Assembly (NCBI GenBank): GCA_021414185.1
Contig: JAIOOZ010000056.1
Span: 1-22,286, forward strand
DNA length: 22,286 bases
Source of the DNA: Betaproteobacteria bacterium
Lineage (GTDB): Bacteria; Pseudomonadota; Gammaproteobacteria; Burkholderiales; SG8-41
Reading direction: 5' to 3'
The notes below the pieces were generated by a model. The model was not told where the DNA came from. It made no database searches and worked only from the letters and a program-made list of their open reading frames with translations. Position numbers and translations under genes: made by a program. Positions 14,870 through 21,614 of this stretch are shown piece by piece. Positions within the stretch are counted from its first letter, which is position 1. Each line of letters starts with the position of its first letter.

Positions 14870-15550
14870 ATGAATAAACTTCTCGAAACCATAGAAATCG
14901 AATCTGCATCCAACCCAACTGCCGCCGTCATCTGGCTGCACGGTCTGGGCGCCGACGGCAACGACTTTGCGCCCATCGTGCCCGAGCTGCCGCTCGGCGG
15001 CGCGCCGGCAATACGCTTTGTATTTCCGCATGCGCCTATGATGCCAGTCACCATCAACAACGGCCACGTCATGCGCGCGTGGTACGACGTGAGTTTCGGC
15101 GACCTTGAAGGCAAAACACGCCGCGCCGACGAAAAAGGCGTGTGCGCCTCGCAAATGCGGGTCAATCAGCTGATCGAACGCGAGATCGGGCGTGGAGTCG
15201 CTGCCCGCAATATCGTGGTGGCGGGTTTTTCGCAGGGCGGCGCGATCGCGCTGCAGACCGGGTTGCGTTATCCGCAGCAGATTGCCGGCATCATGGCGCT
15301 GTCGACCTACCTGCCGCTTGCCGACAGCCTGGCGACGGAAGCCGCGGCGGCAAACAGCAATGTGCCGATTTTCTATGCGCACGGCACCTACGACCAGGTC
15401 ATTCCGCTCGCCATGGCCACCGCCTCGCGCGACAAACTGGCCGCGTCAGGCTACCAGGTGGAATGGCAAGAGTACCCGATGCAACACTCGGTATGCGTGG
15501 AAGAAATCGCCGCCATCGGCACGTGGCTGGGGAAAGTACTGCGCGCCTGA
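14870..15550 (+). CDS. Alpha/beta-hydrolase carboxylesterase (EstB / phospholipase-carboxylesterase family)
   Basis: The 226-residue cytoplasmic hydrolase probably cleaves short-chain carboxylic or thioester bonds, like Pseudomonas EstB and the acyl-protein thioesterases. It has WLHGLGADGNDF (oxyanion-loop region) at 22-33, the nucleophile elbow GFSQGG with Ser121, Asp175 in HGTYDQVIP and His206 in PMQHSV, which completes the triad. Length is typical. The reading frame extends upstream to 14837, but that part is repeat sequence and lacks homology, so the ATG at 14870 is chosen. No Shine-Dalgarno sequence is visible; the six bases before ATG follow the repeat arm. It is convergent with the next gene. 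Confidence 0.9.
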   Translation: MNKLLETIEIESASNPTAAVIWLHGLGADGNDFAPIVPELPLGGAPAIRFVFPHAPMMPVTINNGHVMRAWYDVSFGDLEGKTRRADEKGVCASQMRVNQLIEREIGRGVAARNIVVAGFSQGGAIALQTGLRYPQQIAGIMALSTYLPLADSLATEAAAANSNVPIFYAHGTYDQVIPLAMATASRDKLAASGYQVEWQEYPMQHSVCVEEIAAIGTWLGKVLRA

Positions 15551-15561
15551 CCTGCAGGCGC
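15543..15561. terminator. Hairpin between convergent genes, possible terminator
   Basis: GCGCCTG (15543-15549) pairs perfectly with CAGGCGC (15555-15561) around a five-base loop. It overlaps the stop codon of the esterase gene and lies eight bases beyond the stop of the convergent gene. There is no T-run on either side, so it is not a standard intrinsic terminator. Confidence 0.4.
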
Positions 15562-15568
15562 CGACAGG

Positions 15569-17116
15569 CTAAGAATCGGTCTTCATGACCTTGAATTTGG
15601 CCCAGTCGAAATCGTCGCCACCTTCGATCAGCTTGCGCGGCATCAGGTAATACTGCTTGCCGCGCACGTTCATCTCCAGCGCCTGCGTCGGCGTATAGCT
15701 TCCCACCTTGAGCATGAGCGCGATGTCGCCGTTCTTGTCCGGCGTCGTCGACAACAGGATTGCCGGCTCGCCGCCGCGCATCACGTTGAATGACGATACG
15801 TTGCCTGCCGGCGCCAGCGTGACCGGAATCACCGCCTTGGATATGAGCTGGATGCCGACGCGGCGCTGCTGAAACTCGTCGCGCGTAAGGCGGCGTACCA
15901 CGCCGGCGCCCCAGAACTTCGCGGTTTCGCTTTGCACGCCGAGCAGGCTGCCGACCTTGATCCAGTCGCCCTTGACCTGCGGCACGATGGCGCCGAAACC
16001 GCCTTCGCTCACGTTCTCGACGATCCAGCTTTCGCCGCCGTCCTTGGCCTGAAAATCGAGCGACACGTCTTCCTCGGGCGGCCTGATGCAATGCAGTATC
16101 CGGCCCATGCCGTGCACGACCGTCAGACGCGTCGCAATTTTGCGCCGCTCGGAGCCGCGCGCCGGCGGCTTGTCCGACCAATACATCGCCAGATGGCCCA
16201 TCACCGACAGCACGAGGTCATTGTCGTAAGTGCCGCCCAGGTTGACATCCGACGGCACGCCTTCCTTGGCCTTGATATCGTCAATCAGCTGGTGCAAGGC
16301 CGGCAACGCCTTGCCCGCGCCGAAATAGCGGATCATCGGGCTGGGTTCGACCCTTTTTATGGCGCGCGCTGCCGCCTTGCGCATTGAAAGGTCAAAGTAA
16401 TAATTGCACTCTGGGCCGGGCTTGGCCTGAATCAGATACTGCGTGCCGAAATGCGCAACGGTGCGCTCGGCGATCTCCTGCTTGAGCGGCGTCAGGCCGT
16501 CAGTCGACGATACGCCCAGCATCAGCGCCTTCAAAAATTCCTGCTCTACCGTGCCCTGCCCGTGCGACCCCGGGTAAATATCGATAGCCGTGGTCGCAAA
16601 GCGCTTGGACTCGGCAAAGAGGTAAAGCCGCCCGAGTTCGCCCCACACCCGGTCATCGACCGGCCCGTAGCGCAGCCCGCTCCATTTCAGCTGCAGCGTC
16701 AGCGCGCGCAGGGCGCGGGCGACGATCGCCGGCAAATCCTTTTTTATCGCGCCCGCGCCGCTGGCGCCAGCCTGGAACTGCTCGATGCACTGGTTGTAAC
16801 AGCTGCCGAGCGTCTTCCAGAATTCGAATATCGTGTTCCACAGCTTGCTCTCGCGGAATTTCTCCTGGCGGTCGGTGGCGAGGTATTCCTGGGACAGCTT
16901 GCGCTGGTGGTTTTTGGCAGCCTGGTCGAGCAGATCGTACAGCTCATAGCGATAGTCGAGCTTGAAGCCCTCGGTGCGGCTGACCGAATCGAGCCAGAAC
17001 GTGACCTCTTCCAGGCCCTTGGTGGCATCGTTCGCAGGAAACTCGGAAATAAGCTCGCGAGCCTGCTTGGGATCCGCCATCGGATGATCGGGCTTGCCGC
17101 CCCCGAACAATGCCAT
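15569..17116 (-). CDS. Large protein with C-terminal PilZ-like segment, function unknown
   Basis: I recognise only part of this 515-residue protein. Residues 1-310 are mostly helical in appearance, without signal peptide or membrane segment, and include many charged and aromatic residues (for example LWNTIFEFWKTLGSCYNQCIEQF). At about 320-400 there is a PilZ-like pattern: SERRKIATR (arginines 324, 325 and 330) followed by ENVSEGGFG at 367-375, matching the NxSxxG element. PilZ domains bind cyclic di-GMP, but the first motif has one extra residue between arginines, so binding is uncertain. The C-terminal 110 residues form a further beta-rich region ending WAKFKVMKTDS. It begins after a 145-base gap from the CBS gene and converges on the esterase gene. 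Confidence 0.75.
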   Translation of the reverse strand: MALFGGGKPDHPMADPKQARELISEFPANDATKGLEEVTFWLDSVSRTEGFKLDYRYELYDLLDQAAKNHQRKLSQEYLATDRQEKFRESKLWNTIFEFWKTLGSCYNQCIEQFQAGASGAGAIKKDLPAIVARALRALTLQLKWSGLRYGPVDDRVWGELGRLYLFAESKRFATTAIDIYPGSHGQGTVEQEFLKALMLGVSSTDGLTPLKQEIAERTVAHFGTQYLIQAKPGPECNYYFDLSMRKAAARAIKRVEPSPMIRYFGAGKALPALHQLIDDIKAKEGVPSDVNLGGTYDNDLVLSVMGHLAMYWSDKPPARGSERRKIATRLTVVHGMGRILHCIRPPEEDVSLDFQAKDGGESWIVENVSEGGFGAIVPQVKGDWIKVGSLLGVQSETAKFWGAGVVRRLTRDEFQQRRVGIQLISKAVIPVTLAPAGNVSSFNVMRGGEPAILLSTTPDKNGDIALMLKVGSYTPTQALEMNVRGKQYYLMPRKLIEGGDDFDWAKFKVMKTDS

Positions 17117-17261
17117 ACCACTGCCCTTTGTTGTTTATATCGAACGGTTATTGAAATTTACCGCGCAAACTGCTGAATATAGCCGCGGCAGGCGACGTTG
17201 TTACAGGACTTTCCTCACATTTGCCGGACGCGCGCCTTGCTGCCACGCGGCTCAGTGCCGG

Positions 17262-17714
17262 CTACTTCGGCGCCTCTTCGCCTTCGGGCCAGTTCTTGAT
17301 GTAGCGCTTGAGCAGCCGGTTCTCGAAGCTCGTTTCCTTGATCACCGACTTGGCGACGTCGTGAAACGAAATGACTCCCAGCAGCTTGTCGCTGTCTTTC
17401 ACCGGCAGATAGCGGATATGGTTCTTCGTCATGACTTCGCGCAAGTGGTCGAGCGTGTCATCGGGGCTGCCGCTGATCGGGTCGGCGACCATGACGTCGC
17501 GTATGCGCAGGTCAGCCAGGTTGCCGCTTTGCGCGTCGAGCGCTTTGAGCACTTCGCGAAACGTCACCATGCCCGTCATGCGCCCGCCCTCCATCACCAC
17601 CAGCGAGCCGACATCGTTTTTCACCATCAGGCCGACCGCGTCCGCGACTTTCCCGTCGGGCGCCACGCTGAATATGGTGCCGCCTTTCATGTTCAGGATA
17701 TCGCGGATCAGCAT
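17262..17714 (-). CDS. Protein with two CBS domains
   Basis: The 150-residue cytoplasmic protein is little more than a CBS pair (Bateman module), which usually binds adenine nucleotides and acts as an energy or redox sensor. CBS1 spans about residues 8-62 (ILNMKGGTIFSVAPDGKVADAVGLMVKNDVGSLVVMEGGRMTGMVTFREVL) and CBS2 about 73-130 (VMVADPISGSPDDTLDHLREVM ... RYLPVKDSDKLLGVISFHDV). No enzyme domain is attached. The ATG at 17714 has GGAG six bases upstream, so the longer frame to 17756 is rejected. A TATCAT box on the minus strand (17747-17752) could serve as its -10 element. Confidence 0.9.
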   Translation of the reverse strand: MLIRDILNMKGGTIFSVAPDGKVADAVGLMVKNDVGSLVVMEGGRMTGMVTFREVLKALDAQSGNLADLRIRDVMVADPISGSPDDTLDHLREVMTKNHIRYLPVKDSDKLLGVISFHDVAKSVIKETSFENRLLKRYIKNWPEGEEAPK

Positions 17715-17760
17715 GACTCGCTCCTCACAACTGTGCGTAGTTGGCCATGATAGCAAAGTC

Positions 17761-17870
17761 AGGGGGGTGAAGAGTGAAGAGTGAGGGGTGAGGCGGAAAA
17801 GCTGCCCCGCGGCAGCGCCGCTGTTTTTGCCTATCTCCTCCCTCCTCCCCCCTCACGCCTTACATCTTAC
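17761..17870. repeat. Intergenic inverted repeat, GAGGCGA family, copy 4 (diverged)
   Basis: The left arm (17761-17795) is a purine tract with GTGAAGA and GTGAGGG units; the right arm (17831-17870) is a pyrimidine tract with CTCCTCC and CCTCACGCC units. The core has a perfect hairpin GCTGCC (17801-17806), loop CCGC, GGCAGC (17811-17816) flanked by A-run and T-run. The right arm abuts the stop codon of the permease gene (17871-17873). Units are less regular than in copy 3. Confidence 0.8.
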
Positions 17871-18689
17871 TCACAACCTTTCCGTCTCGCCCTGTGCAGG
17901 CCGCCACACCAGCAGCCGCCTTTCCGCGACCGACACCGCTGCATCGAGCGCCAGCGCGAACGCGGTCAGCACCAGGATGCCGGCGAATACCGTATTGATA
18001 TCGAAAGCGCCCTCGGCCTGCAGAATGAGGTAGCCGACGCCGCGCGCGGAACCGAGATATTCGCCGACGACCGCGCCGACGAACGCCATGCCGACCGACG
18101 TATGCAGGCTCGAAAATACCCACGACATCGCCGACGGCACGTAGACGGTGCGCAGCAACTGGCGAGAACTCGCGCCCAGCATGCGTGCGTTGTTGAGCAC
18201 CACCGGGCTGACTTCTTTCACGCCCTGGTAAACATTGAAGAACACGATGAAAAAGACCAGCGTGATGCCGAGCGCGACCTTGGACATGATACCGAGCCCG
18301 AACCACACGGCAAAAATCGGCGCGAGTATCACGCGCGGCATTGCGTTCATGGCCTTGATGTACGGATCGGCCAGCGCAGACGCGGTCGGCGACAACGCAA
18401 GCCATAGTCCAACCCCGAGACCGCCTGCGGTACCAATGCCGAATGCCAGCAGCGTTTCGATCAGCGTGATCAGCAGGTGCTCGTAGATCTTGCCGCTCGC
18501 GAACCACTCCCAGGTCTTCTGCAAAACGATCAGCGGTTTGCCGAAAAAGAACGCCGTATTGCGCGCGGCCTCTTCCGACCACAACAGCGGCTCGGTCATC
18601 AGATACCAGAACGTGAACACGCCGCCCAGCAGCAGCGCGTGATACAGCGCGAGCCGGGAACGCGCGTCAGTGCCGCTGGCTTTGCTCAT
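17871..18689 (-). CDS. ABC transporter permease, nitrate/sulfonate/taurine class
   Basis: Inner-membrane subunit of an importer related to SsuC, TauC and NrtB. The 272-residue protein has about six hydrophobic segments and the EAA-loop equivalent LNNARMLGASSRQLLRTVYVPSA, which docks onto the ATPase, followed by GMAFVGAVVGEYLGSARGVGYLI, typical of this permease class. The ATG at 18689 overlaps the end of the ATPase gene by 23 bases, so the two are coupled. Its stop codon is at the edge of an intergenic repeat. The substrate cannot be deduced from the permease. Confidence 0.93.
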   Translation of the reverse strand: MSKASGTDARSRLALYHALLLGGVFTFWYLMTEPLLWSEEAARNTAFFFGKPLIVLQKTWEWFASGKIYEHLLITLIETLLAFGIGTAGGLGVGLWLALSPTASALADPYIKAMNAMPRVILAPIFAVWFGLGIMSKVALGITLVFFIVFFNVYQGVKEVSPVVLNNARMLGASSRQLLRTVYVPSAMSWVFSSLHTSVGMAFVGAVVGEYLGSARGVGYLILQAEGAFDINTVFAGILVLTAFALALDAAVSVAERRLLVWRPAQGETERL

Positions 18690-19485
18690 AACCTTTCAGC
18701 ACTTCGTCTTTCATGACGCGCCAGATTTCGGTGTGCAGCTGCACGAAGCGCGGCGTCATGCGGATTTCAGCCACGTCGCGCGGCCGCGGCAGGTCGATCA
18801 CGAATTCACCGATCGGACGCGTCGCCGGCCCTGCCGACAGCACCACCACGCGGTCTGACAGCGCGATTGCCTCCTCCAGATCGTGCGTGATGAACACCAC
18901 CGATTTGCGGTCGGCCGACCACAATTCCAGCAATTCGTTTTCCATCAACTGCCGTGTCTGGATGTCGAGCGCCGAAAACGGCTCGTCCATCAGCAGGATT
19001 TTCGGGTCGAGTATCAGCATCTGCGCGAGCGCCACGCGTTTTTTCATGCCGCCGGACAACTGGTGCGGAAAGCGGCTGCCGTGCGCGCTCAAACCCACCC
19101 GCGCGAGCCAGGCTTCCACCTTTTCACGCACGACATCTTCTGTCACGCCGCGATAGCGCAGGCCCAGCGCAACATTGTCGTAAGCCGTCAGCCACGGCAG
19201 CAGCGCGTCCGACTGGAACATATAACCGGCATGGCGGTTGATGCCCGTAAGCGCCCCACCCAGCACTTGCACCTCGCCAGCGGAAGTTTCCAGCAGTCCC
19301 GCCGCTATGTTTAGAAGTGTCGATTTGCCACAGCCGGTCGGCCCCACTACGGATACGAATTCGCCAGCGCCTACCGTCAGCGTGGTGTCGCGCACCGCCG
19401 TATAGGTTTTGCCGCCGGCGTCGCCGGCGACGAACGTAACGGTGATATTGGATAACGCGAGTGCGGCGTTGTTGCTAATAGACAT
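18667..19485 (-). CDS. ABC transporter ATP-binding protein, nitrate/sulfonate/taurine class
   Basis: The ATPase that powers the neighbouring permease; related to SsuB and TauB. It has all the nucleotide-binding motifs: Walker A GPTGCGKST (48-56), Q-loop MFQSDALLPW near 89-98, signature LSGGMKKRVALA (143-154), Walker B ILLMDEPFSALD (163-174) and the switch histidine in ITHDLEEAI. Length is 272 residues from the ATG at 19485. The frame stays open to a TTG at 19518, which reaches the edge of the upstream repeat and adds a hydrophobic non-family stretch, so it is rejected. No convincing Shine-Dalgarno sequence precedes the ATG. A 164-base gap with an inverted repeat separates it from the binding-protein gene. 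Confidence 0.95.
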   Translation of the reverse strand: MSISNNAALALSNITVTFVAGDAGGKTYTAVRDTTLTVGAGEFVSVVGPTGCGKSTLLNIAAGLLETSAGEVQVLGGALTGINRHAGYMFQSDALLPWLTAYDNVALGLRYRGVTEDVVREKVEAWLARVGLSAHGSRFPHQLSGGMKKRVALAQMLILDPKILLMDEPFSALDIQTRQLMENELLELWSADRKSVVFITHDLEEAIALSDRVVVLSAGPATRPIGEFVIDLPRPRDVAEIRMTPRFVQLHTEIWRVMKDEVLKGYEQSQRH

Positions 19486-19510
19486 AGGAAAAAACGGCCA
19501 ATGAAAAATC

Positions 19511-19608
19511 AAAAGCAAGCCACAGAGGACACAGGGAAATCAAATAGCGAGAAGCAATTGCTTGATTTTGGTTTGCTTTTCCTCTGTGAACTCTGTGTCC
19601 TCTGTGGC
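19511..19608. repeat. Intergenic inverted repeat, CACAGAGGA family
   Basis: GCCACAGAGGACACAG (19519-19534) is repeated exactly in inverse at 19593-19608; each arm has tandem CACAGAGGA / CACAG-type units. A further partial unit, CCTCTGTG, lies at 19581-19588. Nested pairs add to the structure: AAAAGCAA (19511-19518) with TTGCTTTT (19573-19580), AAATCAA (19537-19543) with TTGATTT (19562-19568), and the palindrome AAGCAATTGCTT (19552-19563). It lies between the ATPase and binding-protein genes, 41 bases from the latter's stop. Confidence 0.93.
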
Positions 19609-19649
19609 GAATGGCCTTAGGAATTCAGGTTTCTATTTTTGTGCGGTCG

Positions 19650-20678
19650 CTACTTTCGATATTTTTTCAGCGCCTTTTGCGCGAAACTGTTGTCGAAAGT
19701 TTTCGCGAGGTCTATTTTTGCCGCCTGCACCGTGGGCTCGAACGAATTGAGCACATTGAACACGTTCTTCGCTCCATCCATCGAAAACAAGCCGTCGGGC
19801 GAATAGCCTTCCATGTTTTTCAGCAGGGCAACCTTGTACATTGTCGGGTCGTCACCGTAGTACTCGGACGGCACGGTTGCGACTATCTCCTCGGGCCGCG
19901 CTTTCTGCAGCCAGAGATTGGCGCGTACCATCGCGTTGACGACGGCCTGTGCGGTGTTGGGGTTTTTCTTGACCCACTCCGCGGGCGCGTAGATGCAGCC
20001 CGCGTGATAAGCACCGCCGTAGACTTCTTTCATGCCCTTGGCGGTACGCGTGTCGATGACCGGGATGATGTCGCCCGAAGCTTCCAGCCGCGCAATCACC
20101 GGATCGAGATTGGAAATACCGTCGATCTCGCCTTTGCGCATGACCGCAACCGCTCCCGCAGTAGCGCCCACGCCGATAAAGGACACCGCGTCGGGTTTCA
20201 GGCCGTCTTTCGCCAGCAAACTGCTGACCATCATGTTGGTGCTGGAACCTGGCGCCGTGACGCCGATTTTCCAGCCCTTCATGTCTTTCGGTGATTTGTA
20301 CTGAGCGACCTTGCTTTTATGCACGCCGAGCACGATGCCCGAGTAGCGGCCTTCCAGCGCTATGCCAACGATGTTGATGCCTTTCGCCTGCATGTTGATC
20401 GTATGCTCGTAAGCGCCGGACACGATGTCGGCGCTGCCACCGACCATCGCCTGCAATGCGCGCGCGCCGCCCGGGAAATCGACGATCTCGACGGTGAGCC
20501 CTTCGTCCTTGAAAAAGCCGCGCCGCTCGGCAATCGTCAGCGGCAGGTAATACAGCAGCGGCTTGCCGCCGACCGCGATGGTGATTTTCGGTTTTTCAAG
20601 CGCCTGCGCCAATGCGCCGCCCGAGACCATGCCGGCGGTTACGAGGGCAAGCAATAAGAACGTTCTGGTAATACGCAT
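19650..20678 (-). CDS. ABC transporter periplasmic substrate-binding protein, SsuA/NMT1-like
   Basis: Receptor subunit of the importer encoded just downstream. The 342-residue protein has a Sec signal peptide (MRITRTFLLLALVTAGMVSGGALAQA). The SsuA/TauA/NMT1-like fold follows: LYYLPLTIAERRGFFKDEGLTVEIVDFPGGARALQAMVGGSADIVSGAYEH, then KDMKGWKIGVTAPGSSTNMMVSSLLAKDGL and MRKGEIDGISNLDPVIARLEASG. The class handles sulfonates, nitrate, bicarbonate, aromatic acids or thiamine precursors, and I cannot choose among them. The ATG at 20678 is preceded by GGAGG five bases away. The order binding protein, ATPase, permease is standard. Confidence 0.92.
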   Translation of the reverse strand: MRITRTFLLLALVTAGMVSGGALAQALEKPKITIAVGGKPLLYYLPLTIAERRGFFKDEGLTVEIVDFPGGARALQAMVGGSADIVSGAYEHTINMQAKGINIVGIALEGRYSGIVLGVHKSKVAQYKSPKDMKGWKIGVTAPGSSTNMMVSSLLAKDGLKPDAVSFIGVGATAGAVAVMRKGEIDGISNLDPVIARLEASGDIIPVIDTRTAKGMKEVYGGAYHAGCIYAPAEWVKKNPNTAQAVVNAMVRANLWLQKARPEEIVATVPSEYYGDDPTMYKVALLKNMEGYSPDGLFSMDGAKNVFNVLNSFEPTVQAAKIDLAKTFDNSFAQKALKKYRK

Positions 20679-20712
20679 GATCTCCTCCAACTGGGACTAC
20701 GATTTGCGAGCG

Positions 20713-20741
20713 ATGCTCACATGCTGCACATCCAGTGTCAA
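20713..20741 (-). promoter_or_regulatory. Probable promoter for the ABC importer operon
   Basis: On the minus strand a perfect -35 hexamer TTGACA (20736-20741), a 17-base spacer, and GAGCAT (20713-20718) preceded by TGT, an extended -10 arrangement. The -10 box itself is weak (three of six). The start would be near 20706, about 27 bases before the ATG. Confidence 0.5.
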
Positions 20742-20760
20742 GCTACCCGCACAACCGGCA

Positions 20761-20781
20761 ACGCCCGCATTCAGCGGGCGT
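20761..20781. terminator. Strong hairpin after the carbonic anhydrase gene, possible terminator
   Basis: ACGCCCGC (20761-20768) and GCGGGCGT (20774-20781) form a perfect eight-base stem with loop ATTCA. It lies 37 bases after the carbonic anhydrase stop and before the promoter of the ABC operon, which is where a terminator is expected. It lacks a T-run, so termination would be weak or factor-dependent. Confidence 0.45.
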
Positions 20782-20817
20782 CGAGGACTTAAAATCCCAT
20801 GGTTCGCGGTGATGACG

Positions 20818-21567
20818 TTAGGAGGACACCTGCACCTTGCGACCGTTCAACGGCTGCACCGGCCGTGCATTCATCTTGTAGAGCTTGCGAAACGCCTCGA
20901 TCTGCCCCTTCGACAATTCCACCGGCTGCTTCATGACCTGCCACGCCACGCCTTCGCTGCACGGCGGTGTCGTCAGCGAACCTTTGAACGCGTAATACCC
21001 CTTGTCGGCGGGCAGGAAATCGGCCGCATTCAGATTCGCCTTCAGCGCCGCCTTGCCGCCCTCCTTCGCGGGCATGGCGTCGAACACAGGCTTCAACGCC
21101 GCGTTCTCCTTGCCTTCCTTGAACATCACGCCCACCACGCCGAGACCGCCGGCGGCGCTTTTATGCACGAGGTGCGCGACCAGCGGGAAATTCTTGCCGT
21201 CGACCTTCTCTTCGCTCGGCGTATGGAAATGAAACTGCAGCAACTGGTAATCGCTGCCCGCGAGCTTCGCCGAACCCGCATCCGTCAGGTTGACCTGTAT
21301 GGTATGGCCGTTATTGACGACATCGCCGGCACCCGCCTTGTAATTGAAGCCGATGGCGGCCAGCTTCGTTTTCTCAGCCGCCTTGGTCTGAATATCGATC
21401 GGCGATTGTTCCTTGCCGAGCTTGCATTCCTTGAATTCCGCGCTCAGATCGCCCCATTTTCCCGCCTCGCCGTAACCCCAGTGCGGCGCATTTGTATCGG
21501 CCGCATGAATGCCGTTCGACAAGGCCATTGCGGTTGCCAGTGTAATTGCCCGGATTGTGAATTTCAT
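20818..21567 (-). CDS. Secreted alpha-class carbonic anhydrase
   Basis: The enzyme interconverts CO2 and bicarbonate in the periplasm. The 249-residue protein has a Sec signal peptide (MKFTIRAITLATAMALSNGIHAA). The alpha-class hallmarks follow: HWGYG at 29-33, QSPIDIQ at 54-60, VVNNGHTIQV, and the zinc ligands His113 and His115 in QFHFHTPSEE and His132 in AHLVHK. The TTPPCSEGV loop is at about 199-207, and two cysteines (48 and 203) are placed to form the usual disulfide. The ATG at 21567 has GGGGAGAG five bases upstream and begins the signal peptide. A longer frame from 21618 would overlap the previous stop as ATGA, but it adds a non-signal extension. Confidence 0.95.
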   Translation of the reverse strand: MKFTIRAITLATAMALSNGIHAADTNAPHWGYGEAGKWGDLSAEFKECKLGKEQSPIDIQTKAAEKTKLAAIGFNYKAGAGDVVNNGHTIQVNLTDAGSAKLAGSDYQLLQFHFHTPSEEKVDGKNFPLVAHLVHKSAAGGLGVVGVMFKEGKENAALKPVFDAMPAKEGGKAALKANLNAADFLPADKGYYAFKGSLTTPPCSEGVAWQVMKQPVELSKGQIEAFRKLYKMNARPVQPLNGRKVQVSS

Positions 21568-21614
21568 GACTGCTCTCCCCTGAAGCATCGATTGAACTGC
21601 TGATGCGGTCGCTT

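Noticed and set aside
20818..21567. Valine in place of the second-shell glutamate before the third zinc histidine of the carbonic anhydrase as a sign of inactivity
   Set aside because: The three zinc histidines and the TTPPC loop are intact, and as far as I recall bacterial relatives share this substitution, so it is not evidence of loss of function.
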